In this document: positions 24,718 through 31,829 of the stretch, in pieces | Numbering within the stretch: position 1 is the first letter of the stretch | How the letters are laid out: each line of letters begins with the position of its first letter | Assembly: GCF_946481715.1 (NCBI RefSeq) | Contig: NZ_CAMLOV010000053.1 | Location: 1-31,829, forward strand | DNA from: an uncultured Mucilaginibacter sp. | GTDB lineage: Bacteria; Bacteroidota; Bacteroidia; Sphingobacteriales; Sphingobacteriaceae | DNA: 31,829 nt | Direction: 5' to 3' | Made by a program: the position numbers and the translations under genes | Notes under the pieces: model-generated | The model's database searches: none | Seen by the model: only the letters and a program-made list of their open reading frames with translations | Told to the model about the DNA's origin: nothing

Positions 24718-26771
24718 AATGCTTTTGTTAAAACAACCTGTTTATCGCTTAAATACCGGTAAATGGCCTGTTGCGACCGTACCTGCGGACCGGTTAATTC
24801 CGGCTTAATATTTTGCAGTTGCTCATCTAACAACACCGCCTGCACATTATCGTTTAGCTGGAACGCAATTATTTCTTCTAATTGCAGTTTTATGGCCTCA
24901 TCAAGCACCGGGAAGCAAACCTCTATGCGGTGGTAAATATTACGGTTCATCCAATCTGCCGAACCCATAAATATTTCCTTTTCGCCATTGTTATTAAAGA
25001 TAAACACCCGCCCATGCTCCAGGTAACGGTCTACGATCCGTTTTACGGTAATATTTTCGCTCTTGCCTGCCACGCCCGGTATCAGGCAGCAAATACCGCG
25101 GATGATAAGCGATACAGCAACCCCGGCCTGTGATGCCTCATATAATTTTTTTATCATCACCTGCTCTTCCAGGTTGTTCATTTTTATAATGATGCTTGCC
25201 GGCAACCCTTGCCGGGCAAAGGCTATTTCCCTATCTATCAGTTCTAAAAACCGTTGCTGCAGGTTAAACTGGGCTACCAGTATATGCTTAAAATCGATAT
25301 GGTTGTCTTTCGATGGCTTTTCGCGTTTGGATAGGAATATAAACAGCAACTCCACCTCGCGCAGCAGGCTGTGGTTGGTAGTGAGCAGGATGTGATCGGT
25401 ATAAAACCGGGCGGTACCTTCGTTAAAGTTACCGGTTGCAAGCAATCCGGAATATGCTATACGCCCGTTTTTACGGGTTTTTACCAGCGCTATTTTTGCA
25501 TGTACTTTTAGGGCAGTTACGCTGTAAATGATGTCTACACCTGCAGCTTTCATTTTTTTTGCCCATTTTATATTATTGGCCTCATCAAACCGGGCTTTAA
25601 GCTCTACCAATACCCTAACCTTTTTGCCATTTTTCGCGGCCGTTATTAAGGCATTTACAATTTTAGAATCGCTTGCTACGCGGTAAAGGGTAACGTTTAT
25701 TTCCTCTACATCCGGGTTATTGGCGGCTTCGTTAAAAAAGCGTAAAATGGTATCGTACGATTGATATGGCGCATTTACCAGCAGGTCTTTTTGGGCAATA
25801 ACGGCCGCAAGCGGCTCCGTAGCCGAAACGTCTTCCAAACCGGCGGCAGGCCATTTATCGTACGACAAGCCTGGGGCGTTTACCGGAAGCGAAAAAAAAT
25901 CCTTGAGGTTATGGTACCGCCCACCTTCCACCGTAGTGGGCTTATTAAGGTTAAGGTAATTGCTCAGGCTGTCGGCTATCCACATGGGCATATCGGCCTG
26001 GTACAAAAAACGGGTAGCAAAACCAAGATCGCGCTTGTTTAGTTGCTTCTCAATTTGTTCGGACAGGTCGCCTGAGTATTCGTCTTTAAGGTCCAGCTCC
26101 GCATCGCGGGTAATTTTAAAACTGTAACAGTTTTTTATCTCTGCATGCGTAAACAGCTTATCAAGGTTCCAGCGGATAACGTCGTCTAAAAAGCAAATGT
26201 ATTGCCCGCCTTCTGCCTTTACCGAGTAAAACCGGGGCAGGTCTTCTGAAGGGATATTTACCAGTACCAGCTTATCATCTTTCCCCTCTTTCAATTCAAC
26301 CAAAAAATAAAGCTTATTATTTTCCGGGAAAAAGCCGTGGGTTTCGTCAAGCGCAACGGGTTGTAAAAAAGCCAAAACCTCCGAAAGGAAATAATTAGCT
26401 ACCTCCTCCTGAAATACTTGCGGCAATGGCTGGTTATACAGCAAGTTTATACCTTCTTTGCGCAAAAGCGGTATCAGCTCCCCGGTTAGTATTTGGCCAA
26501 AACGCTGCAGCTGGGCCAATATGGCCTCCGATGCCTGTTGCAATATATCTGCCTGTTTGCCTGCATCTATATCGCTGCTTTTTTTTTGCCCAATTTTTTG
26601 CAGGGCGCGCAATACCGGCATACGTACGCGGTAAAATTCGTCGAGGTTGGATGAATAGATGGCCAAAAACCTGATGCGCTCCATCAGTGGCGCCTGTTTG
26701 TTGGCGGCCTCTTGCAGCACCCGGCTGTTAAAGCCAAGCCAACTCAGGTCGCGGTTAAAAAATTGATGCAT
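24714..26771 (-). CDS. ppk1: Polyphosphate kinase 1
   Basis: The 685-residue length fits PPK1. The phosphorylated histidine is H424 in LKVHAKIALV, the second catalytic histidine H586 in RYLEHGRVFIF, and the ATP-binding Asn is N42 in SSNLDEFYRVR. The N-terminal FFNRDLSWLGFNSRVLQEA and the C-terminal GSADWMNRNIYHRIEVCFP are diagnostic. The enzyme makes inorganic polyphosphate from ATP and can run backward. It lies 5 bases downstream of the HD-PycTM-like gene and shares the ATGA overlap with the lipoprotein gene. Thus polyphosphate synthesis is expressed together with a membrane effector-like protein. Confidence 0.97.
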   Translation of the reverse strand: MHQFFNRDLSWLGFNSRVLQEAANKQAPLMERIRFLAIYSSNLDEFYRVRMPVLRALQKIGQKKSSDIDAGKQADILQQASEAILAQLQRFGQILTGELIPLLRKEGINLLYNQPLPQVFQEEVANYFLSEVLAFLQPVALDETHGFFPENNKLYFLVELKEGKDDKLVLVNIPSEDLPRFYSVKAEGGQYICFLDDVIRWNLDKLFTHAEIKNCYSFKITRDAELDLKDEYSGDLSEQIEKQLNKRDLGFATRFLYQADMPMWIADSLSNYLNLNKPTTVEGGRYHNLKDFFSLPVNAPGLSYDKWPAAGLEDVSATEPLAAVIAQKDLLVNAPYQSYDTILRFFNEAANNPDVEEINVTLYRVASDSKIVNALITAAKNGKKVRVLVELKARFDEANNIKWAKKMKAAGVDIIYSVTALKVHAKIALVKTRKNGRIAYSGLLATGNFNEGTARFYTDHILLTTNHSLLREVELLFIFLSKREKPSKDNHIDFKHILVAQFNLQQRFLELIDREIAFARQGLPASIIIKMNNLEEQVMIKKLYEASQAGVAVSLIIRGICCLIPGVAGKSENITVKRIVDRYLEHGRVFIFNNNGEKEIFMGSADWMNRNIYHRIEVCFPVLDEAIKLQLEEIIAFQLNDNVQAVLLDEQLQNIKPELTGPQVRSQQAIYRYLSDKQVVLTKAL

Positions 26772-26776
26772 AAGCC

Positions 26777-28027
26777 TTACAATATAGGTTTATCGGCAAA
26801 AAATGCCGAAAACACAATAAATGCCAGTACCGATGTAATAAGCCCAAACATAAATATATTATAGGCTATACGCAGCAGGCGGTATTTTTTCCCTAATACC
26901 ACGCCTTGTGCGTACACATCCTTTATCAGGCTGCCGTATAAAAAATCTTTATCATCCATCATCTTTTCCATGCCGTAGGTGTACTCCTCTAACGACATTT
27001 TATAAAAATTGCCAAAGAACAGCAGGTTTACATTTTTGGTGTCAACATCTTCGCGGGTAAACTCGCCCTTGGGTATGGATGGGCGCGTTGCCAATATGGA
27101 AAAGGTAATGGCCAGTAAGCTTATCGATAATAAAATAAACGTAGGGATGATGAGGAATTGATTTTCGCTTAGCCTCCGTAATACCAAACTGATAATGGCT
27201 GATAAAATGATGGAGTTAACGGTAATCATAATATGTGCCTTATTATCAGCCATATCACTCAGCCGCTGATGGTTTGCCGAGCTTATCCTGAACATGGTTT
27301 CAATACCTTTTTTTGGTTCTTCCACTTTTTCGTCGCCCGCTTTTTTCTTGCCCTTTTTTTCGTCGATAATTGGTACGGGGGGCACTTGAGGTTTTATGTC
27401 CTGCGGTTTGGCATCTTTTGCTTTCCCATCGGCCTTAGCTATTTTAAGTTTCAGCTCCTGGATATTTTTTTGTTTGGTTGCATTAAGTAGTACCTGGCAA
27501 TAATCGGTGTGGTATTGGTGCGCCGATAAAAAAGCTACGCTTTTACGCCACCAATCCAGTTTTTTTATTTCGGTACCGTGCAGTACACTCATTTCCTTCC
27601 GAAGCAATTTATCCGTGTCGAAGAATTCTTCGGTGCCCAGGTGGTAAAGGTCGGCATCGCAAACAGTTTTTTCCAACAGGCTTAAAGGCGACTGAGGCAT
27701 GCGGGTGGCCATAATACAGCCGTTAATATCAGCAATATCTTCCTCGGTTACACCAATGTTTTTGAGGTATTCGCCAGCAAGTTTAGCGCTTTCTTCCTCG
27801 TGGTTAGCTATATCTACCAAATAGCCGGTATCATGGAACCAGGCAGAAGCAACTACCACAAAGTAATCCCTATCGTTCACCTGGTAATGGTTGGCAATTT
27901 CGGTTGCCCGGTTTACCATTGTTTCGGTATGCCTTTTATCATGATAAGTAAGGCGCGGATCGGCATGGCTTTTATAGTAGGCCAGCACATATTCGCTAAC
28001 CTGCTTCAGCATTTGTTGATAATTCAT
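26777..28027 (-). CDS. HD phosphohydrolase fused to Pycsar-effector-like transmembrane domain (PycTM, DUF5706)
   Basis: The protein has 416 residues. The N-terminal HD domain (about 1-190) shows H33 (YHDKRHTETMV), the H65-D66 pair (AWFHDTGYL), H77 (NHEEES) and a distal D124 (TVCDADLYHLG), so metal-dependent phosphohydrolase activity is plausible. A charged Lys/Pro linker (about 195-240) follows. The C-terminal part (about 245-416) has LSDMADNKAHIMITVNSIILS and membrane segments at about 267-284, 291-312 and 391-411, the pattern of the PycTM family (DUF5706) of Pycsar effectors. In Pycsar systems such proteins respond to cyclic pyrimidine nucleotides and damage the membrane. No cyclase is seen in the window. 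It is the first gene before ppk1, and a TACATTTG box lies upstream. Confidence 0.92.
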   Translation of the reverse strand: MNYQQMLKQVSEYVLAYYKSHADPRLTYHDKRHTETMVNRATEIANHYQVNDRDYFVVVASAWFHDTGYLVDIANHEEESAKLAGEYLKNIGVTEEDIADINGCIMATRMPQSPLSLLEKTVCDADLYHLGTEEFFDTDKLLRKEMSVLHGTEIKKLDWWRKSVAFLSAHQYHTDYCQVLLNATKQKNIQELKLKIAKADGKAKDAKPQDIKPQVPPVPIIDEKKGKKKAGDEKVEEPKKGIETMFRISSANHQRLSDMADNKAHIMITVNSIILSAIISLVLRRLSENQFLIIPTFILLSISLLAITFSILATRPSIPKGEFTREDVDTKNVNLLFFGNFYKMSLEEYTYGMEKMMDDKDFLYGSLIKDVYAQGVVLGKKYRLLRIAYNIFMFGLITSVLAFIVFSAFFADKPIL

Positions 28028-28067
28028 ATTAGATGTTGTGTTAACAACCTTTTAGTAAAAATGTGTG

Positions 28068-28075
28068 CAAATGTA
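28068..28075 (-). promoter_or_regulatory. Bacteroidota -7 box (TACATTTG) for the HD-PycTM/ppk1 operon
   Basis: On the minus strand TACATTTG matches TAnnTTTG and ends 40 bases before the ATG at 28027. GTGTGCA and TGTGCAC copies flank it. No clear -33 element was found. Confidence 0.45.
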
Positions 28076-28161
28076 GTGTGCACAAAACAATTTATTGAGT
28101 AATTTGCTTAAACCTTATCGGTTTGGCATAAATATAATTATTAAAACAAAGCCATACACTA

Positions 28162-28857
28162 ATGACTATATTTTTTTGTAAGCGCATATTTAAGCTATTT
28201 ATTTTACTACAGTTATTTACGGCACTTGGTACAGGCACAAAGTTATTTGCGCAGACCGTTGTGGTGCCCCCCAAGGATACAGTAGCGGCTTTACCCGCCC
28301 CAAAGCCAAAGGTAGCTGTGGTTGTACCCAAGGCAGACAATTTTATACAGCGGTTTGACGATCGCACCATGATAAGCCTTGCCCTGCACCGTACGCCCCA
28401 GGCTACGCCAACGGCACGGTTCCTGTCGCGCAACCTTATGTACGGCAATATTGGTATACCTGCCGGGCTGCTGATAGGTGGCATTATCACTAACGACCGT
28501 AACATGCGCGAGAATGCGGGCTACATTGCCAGCAGCACCGCTATTAGTTTTGTTGCAACCTACCTCATTAAAAAGCTGGTTGGCCGCCCCCGCCCATTCA
28601 TCCGCAATTTAAAAATAGTTCCGGTTTACATCCCGGGCGAAAGTTCGTTCCCTTCGGGGCATACTTCTACCAGTTTTTCTACCGCAATGGCGGTATCACA
28701 GGCTTACCCGAAATGGTATGTAATTGCACCTGCTTTTTTATGGGCCGGGGCTACCGGTTATTCGCGCATGTATTTGGGCGTGCATTACCCTACGGATGTG
28801 TTAGGTGGTGCGGCGCTGGGCAGCGCAACGGCAATAGCGTTGAAGCCGGCGTTTTAG
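28162..28857 (+). CDS. PAP2 family phosphatase
   Basis: The protein has 231 residues. A hydrophobic N-terminus (about 10-30, KLFAQ) acts as a signal, followed by a Pro/Val-rich linker (about 35-57) and the PAP2 domain. All three motifs are intact: K137 to R144-P145 (KKLVGRPRP), PSGH at 164-167, and S201-R202, H208 and D212 in YSRMYLGVHYPTD. This suggests lipid-phosphate or pyrophosphate hydrolysis in the envelope, for example recycling undecaprenyl pyrophosphate or removing phosphate from lipids. Its motifs are canonical, unlike the Aur1-like gene at 4818. It is divergent from the HD-PycTM gene across 134 bases, and a palindromic element follows its stop. Confidence 0.92.
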   Translation: MTIFFCKRIFKLFILLQLFTALGTGTKLFAQTVVVPPKDTVAALPAPKPKVAVVVPKADNFIQRFDDRTMISLALHRTPQATPTARFLSRNLMYGNIGIPAGLLIGGIITNDRNMRENAGYIASSTAISFVATYLIKKLVGRPRPFIRNLKIVPVYIPGESSFPSGHTSTSFSTAMAVSQAYPKWYVIAPAFLWAGATGYSRMYLGVHYPTDVLGGAALGSATAIALKPAF

Positions 28858-28895
28858 TTGGTCTGAAGCTTACCTTCCAAAAGGATAGGGGCTTT

Positions 28896-29044
28896 CTTCG
28901 CCCTCTTTCCGCTTGCGGAGAGAGGGCCGCGCACATAGTGCCGCGGGGTGAGTCAAATAACGATGATGCGAGGCTCGCAGCACGAGTGGACTCACCCCGG
29001 GTTCGCTATCGCTGCCCGACCCTCCTACCTGCGGTAAAGAGGGT
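28896..29044. repeat. GC-rich intergenic palindromic element
   Basis: Three inverted repeats sit in about 150 bases. A near-perfect 12-bp hairpin (28901-28912 with 28915-28926, one mismatch) lies first. A perfect 11-bp pair (28944-28954 with 28989-28999) follows, and then a stem of ACCCTC with GAGGGT plus TACC with GGTA (29019-29044). The element lies in the 292-base gap between the PAP2 stop and the next gene and is richer in GC than its surroundings. It resembles repeats dispersed in Sphingobacteriaceae genomes and could also end transcription. Confidence 0.6.
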
Positions 29045-29118
29045 GAGCGGATAAGACAACTTCTCTCCTAATTAAGTCATAAAGAATATTTTATAGTTAA
29101 AAAAGGGCATAAAATAGT

Positions 29119-29126
29119 TAATTTTG
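29119..29126 (+). promoter_or_regulatory. Bacteroidota -7 box (TAATTTTG) for the DAC-like gene
   Basis: TAATTTTG matches TAnnTTTG and ends 23 bases before the ATG at 29150. A GTG at 29126 in the same frame would overlap the box itself, which argues for the ATG as the true start. Confidence 0.5.
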
Positions 29127-29149
29127 TGTTAATAATCTACCAGCCCCAA

Positions 29150-30292
29150 ATGTTATCAGAACCTACCTACCTTCCGGCCCGCATAGTTGCCCCTGTTATA
29201 GAGGCGCACTTTAAAAAGCACCTGCTGGAAGCATTGGCCATTAAAGATATTAATTTAGCCACCGCGCCGGATAGCGTCATTATTGAGGCAGTGATAGATA
29301 TTGGTTTTTGGGCCAGCCTACGCCGCGAGGAAGGGCATTCGCCAAAAATATCGCTGGCGCTTTTAAGCCCCGATCAATCAGACAAACCCCTAATTTTTGG
29401 GCAGAAGCTTAGGCTAACCCCGCAAAACCTGATAAAACTTGCGCCTGCTGTGGAGCAGCCCGGCATACATTTAGGTGTTTGGCCCGAGGGCGACGACCTG
29501 TTTATATGGGGTACTACCCACAGCATCCCATCTATTTGTTTTGTGCTGGAGGTGATAGAGCCGGGGCTGCTGGTGATAAAACACCGCAGGGTAGATGGTT
29601 TTGGCAAATACGTAAACATCGCCGTTTTACAGGGCGACCAGATAAAAGTTTTGGATGAGGTTACCATGGGCGTAGCCGATTGCCCGGTGCTGCTAAAATC
29701 GTTGGCCAATATGCCGCTCCCCTCTTTTATGGGCGAATCCTTCAACGTGCTGGTGCAGTTAGCTGCATCTATGCGGGTGCATGGCAAAGGCGGTTTAGTT
29801 GCCATTGTACCCCAGGGTACCGATAAATGGCACGAATCGGTAGTGCACCCTATAAAATACCCGGTTACCCCTGCTTATGGTGCAATATCCGAGTTATTGG
29901 CGTTAACCGAAACCGAACGAAAAAAGCTGGAATGGCAGGAAGCCCTATTGCAAGCTATTGATTTGATAGGTGGCTTTACAGCTGTGGACGGCGCAACTAT
30001 CATCACCAATAAATACGACCTGCTGGCATTTGGAGCTAAGCTTACACGCGCAGAGAACAGCGCCCGGGTTGGACAAATTGTGGTAACGGAGCCGCTTGCC
30101 GAGGCAAAAGCGACAAAAGTGCATCCCGCCCAGAACGGCGGCACCCGGCATTTGGCAGCGGCACAATTTGTGTACGACCAGCATGATGCCATTGCACTCG
30201 TAGCATCGCAAGACGGACAGTTTACCGTGTTTGCATGGTCGGTTGATATGCAAATGGTGCATGCCCACCGTATTGATGTTTTACTTTTGTAA
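29150..30292 (+). CDS. DACNV sensor plus divergent diadenylate-cyclase-like domain protein
   Basis: The protein has 380 residues from the ATG and is cytosolic. The N-terminal two thirds contain FWASLRREEGHSPKISLALL and match the DACNV putative sensor domain found before DisA_N-type cyclase domains. The C-terminal part (about 258-380) has DAC landmarks: AVDGATIIT with DGA (280-282), GGTRHLAAAQ with R333-H334-L335, and the end strand region DAIALVASQDGQF. Canonical c-di-AMP synthases carry R-H-R and S-E-E here, while this protein has R-H-L and S-Q-D. It could make another nucleotide, bind one, or be inactive. The -7 box at 29119-29126 sets the ATG; a GTG at 29126 is the alternative start. Confidence 0.85.
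   Translation: MLSEPTYLPARIVAPVIEAHFKKHLLEALAIKDINLATAPDSVIIEAVIDIGFWASLRREEGHSPKISLALLSPDQSDKPLIFGQKLRLTPQNLIKLAPAVEQPGIHLGVWPEGDDLFIWGTTHSIPSICFVLEVIEPGLLVIKHRRVDGFGKYVNIAVLQGDQIKVLDEVTMGVADCPVLLKSLANMPLPSFMGESFNVLVQLAASMRVHGKGGLVAIVPQGTDKWHESVVHPIKYPVTPAYGAISELLALTETERKKLEWQEALLQAIDLIGGFTAVDGATIITNKYDLLAFGAKLTRAENSARVGQIVVTEPLAEAKATKVHPAQNGGTRHLAAAQFVYDQHDAIALVASQDGQFTVFAWSVDMQMVHAHRIDVLLL
30282..30289 (+). promoter_or_regulatory. Possible -7 box (TACTTTTG) inside the end of the DAC-like gene
   Basis: TACTTTTG fits TAnnTTTG and lies 42 bases before the GAF-like gene's ATG. It overlaps the Leu-Leu-Leu codons at the end of the preceding gene, so it may be chance. Confidence 0.25.
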
Positions 30293-30331
30293 CAATTTGA
30301 AGTCTATATAAGTCTACCGTACTATACATCT

Positions 30332-31829
30332 ATGAATTTAAACGCGTTAACCGAGAGCCCTTTTAACCTTCACATCTCGTTTCACAAGTTGATTGAGCAT
30401 TTTGAGGAGGTTGCTGCTGCGGACGACGGTCCGCAGGCAGCTTATGCGCGCGCGGTACTTAAAGAGGTTGAACCTTTCCCTGAACTGAGGAACGGCATTA
30501 CTAAAAAAGAGCAGATCATAAACAATGCGGATGTTATCAGCCACTTATTAGAAAGCTTATTCCCCGCTGTATTAACTAATAACGAAATAAAAGCAGTAAC
30601 CGTCCCTTACCAGGATATCCTGTTTAACCAAAGCAACAGGTTCAAAAACATCCTCAAATCTGCGGGCGATGCGTTCAATATAGCCTTTAGGGATTATAAC
30701 GAAGAGCAGTTTTATATTATGGCTTGTTGTATTATTTTAGATAGTAAATATGGCACCCACCTTAATTTTTCTAAACCGCTTTATTACGATATACCCACCG
30801 CCGAAGGCATACTGAAACACTACCGCATCCTGTACAATGCCGATTTTTTAGAAGTTACCCCTACCAAAAAGGCCGTCGAACTCACCCGGGATGATATTGA
30901 CCTGCTGATGGATAATTACAACAACATCGGGCTTTGGAAAGAAAAATTCCCTAAAGGTAGCTGGGACCTGCGCGGATTTGGGCTCATCTCGTTATTTGAT
31001 GCCACCGTAGAAAGCGCAGTATCATCCTTAAAAGGCACATTGCTTGGCCGCGACGAAACAAACATTAATGTACACGGAGAGATAGAATCGGTATTCCGTT
31101 CGATATACCGCATACCCGATCTGCGCGTAGGTTTCATATCATTCGACCCGGACGAGAACACGTTTTCGCTTGCGCCTTTTAATGAGCAATTGAAAAGTTT
31201 TTTAATGCCCGAGGAAATTGAGGCCGAACTATGTTCGGATACCCTATGCGTAAGCTCGCTGAACACCGTGGTAAAGGATAAAGTATATTTCGCCGTATCT
31301 GACGTGGCCAAATATATCGCACAGAACCCCACTAGCCTGATGGGCAAGCGCTTTAAACAGCAAAATATAAACAGCTTCATTTTGGCGCCGGTTGTTAAAA
31401 ACGGGCAGATGATGGGCATAATAGAGCTTGTATCGGCGGTTAAGGGCGAACTGAACAGCATCAACGCAAACCAACTGGATGTGGTAATGCCATTTATAAC
31501 CGATACAATCGAAAGGAAATTTAACGATATGCGCACCCGTGTGCAAGCCGTTATCCAAAACGAATACACCGCTATACACCCAAGCGTTTATTGGAAATTT
31601 AAAAAAGAGGTGAACAAATTCCTGCAGTTTAAGGCACAGGGCAAACAGTATAACCTTAAAGAGGTGGGCTTTCATAATGTTTACCCGTTGTATGGGCAGG
31701 TAGATATCAAAGGCTCGTCAGACACACGCAATAACAGCCTTCAAACCGACCTTAAAAACCAATTACGGGCCGCTACTGCATTGGTAGAAAAACTGGGGGC
31801 ATCATCGGGTATCGAATCGTTAGACGATG
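30332..31829 (+). CDS. GAF-like domain protein, truncated by the window end
   Basis: An open frame runs from the ATG at 30332 to the window edge without a stop (about 499 codons), so the 3' end is missing. The N-terminus (MNLNALTESPFNLHISFHKL) lacks a signal peptide. Residues about 70-190 form a helical region of unknown type. About 270-400 look like a GAF domain: TLCVSSLNTVVKDKVYFAVSD, then SFILAPVVKNGQMMGIIELVS, the strand pattern of a small-molecule sensor. Further on, NVYPLYGQVDIKGSSDTRN is a striking conserved-looking motif of unknown meaning. No output domain is visible. It begins 39 bases after the DAC-like gene on the same strand, which suggests a shared pathway; nucleotide sensing is only inferred. 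Confidence 0.85.
   Translation, partial: MNLNALTESPFNLHISFHKLIEHFEEVAAADDGPQAAYARAVLKEVEPFPELRNGITKKEQIINNADVISHLLESLFPAVLTNNEIKAVTVPYQDILFNQSNRFKNILKSAGDAFNIAFRDYNEEQFYIMACCIILDSKYGTHLNFSKPLYYDIPTAEGILKHYRILYNADFLEVTPTKKAVELTRDDIDLLMDNYNNIGLWKEKFPKGSWDLRGFGLISLFDATVESAVSSLKGTLLGRDETNINVHGEIESVFRSIYRIPDLRVGFISFDPDENTFSLAPFNEQLKSFLMPEEIEAELCSDTLCVSSLNTVVKDKVYFAVSDVAKYIAQNPTSLMGKRFKQQNINSFILAPVVKNGQMMGIIELVSAVKGELNSINANQLDVVMPFITDTIERKFNDMRTRVQAVIQNEYTAIHPSVYWKFKKEVNKFLQFKAQGKQYNLKEVGFHNVYPLYGQVDIKGSSDTRNNSLQTDLKNQLRAATALVEKLGASSGIESLDD

Noticed and set aside
28092..28505. Open frame of 137 codons on minus across the start of the PAP2 gene
   Set aside because: It is antisense to a gene with all three PAP2 motifs and has no recognisable features.
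29126..29149. GTG start for the DAC-like protein
   Set aside because: It lies on the last base of a -7 promoter box, so the transcript would begin after it.
30916..31675. Two overlapping open frames on minus near the window end (217 and 143 codons)
   Set aside because: They lie opposite the continuous plus-strand GAF-like gene, which has better codon structure and domain content.
26777..31829. A complete Pycsar or CBASS defence locus
   Set aside because: Only a PycTM-like effector fusion is present; no pyrimidine cyclase or CD-NTase is seen, and the DAC-like gene belongs to another family and is on the other strand.

Overview
The window looks chromosomal and comes from a Bacteroidota bacterium, most likely a Sphingobacteriaceae member of the Mucilaginibacter/Pedobacter kind. 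The signs are a type IX secretion (gliding-motility, CHU_C-type) C-terminal domain, lineage-typical families recognised by eye (DUF5686, DUF4833, DUF6702, DACNV, SdiA-regulated lipoprotein), several Bacteroidota -7 promoter boxes of the form TAnnTTTG, few Shine-Dalgarno sites and moderate GC. No rRNA, tRNA, CRISPR, insertion sequence or prophage was seen. Family names rest on motif recognition, not on database searches.

Layout. (1) 298-5756, plus: a DUF5686 outer-membrane protein, then a tight four-gene run: an inositol-phosphate-type CDP-alcohol phosphatidyltransferase, a DUF4833 protein, an FA2H-like fatty acid hydroxylase and an Aur1-like PAP2 membrane protein. This reads as an inositol (sphingo)lipid module. 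(2) 5979-7452, plus: a TPR protein whose lost C-terminal membrane anchor lies in the -1 frame behind A-tracts, and a secreted CAP-domain protein. (3) 10587-7449, minus: YycJ-like metallo-hydrolase, TruC, FabF-like ketoacyl synthase, DUF1456. (4) 10733-14659, plus: a 1308-residue type IX secreted protein with two six-repeat NHL propellers nested in Ig-like units. (5) 18391-14775: HupE/UreJ-like protein and M1 peptidase on minus, with DUF6702 divergent on plus across a perfect hairpin.

(6) 20739-18471, minus: a VOC dioxygenase and esterase pair resembling the Firmicutes mhqED quinone-detoxification pair, then a GNAT and a cupin. (7) 20740-21183: 444 gene-free bases holding two arrays of 9-10 bp repeats. 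(8) 28027-21184, minus, a probable operon: HD domain fused to a Pycsar-effector-like transmembrane domain, polyphosphate kinase 1, SdiA-regulated lipoprotein, and a large exported protein with a possible atypical kinase-like domain joined to a BamA-like barrel. (9) 28162 to the end, plus: a PAP2 phosphatase, a GC-rich palindromic element, a DACNV/diadenylate-cyclase-like protein with altered active-site motifs, and a GAF-like protein cut by the window edge.

The most promising leads for undescribed biology are the HD-PycTM/ppk1 operon, the divergent DAC-like protein with its GAF-like neighbour, the kinase-like/BamA fusion, the -1 frame membrane anchor of the TPR protein, and the nested-propeller adhesin-like protein.
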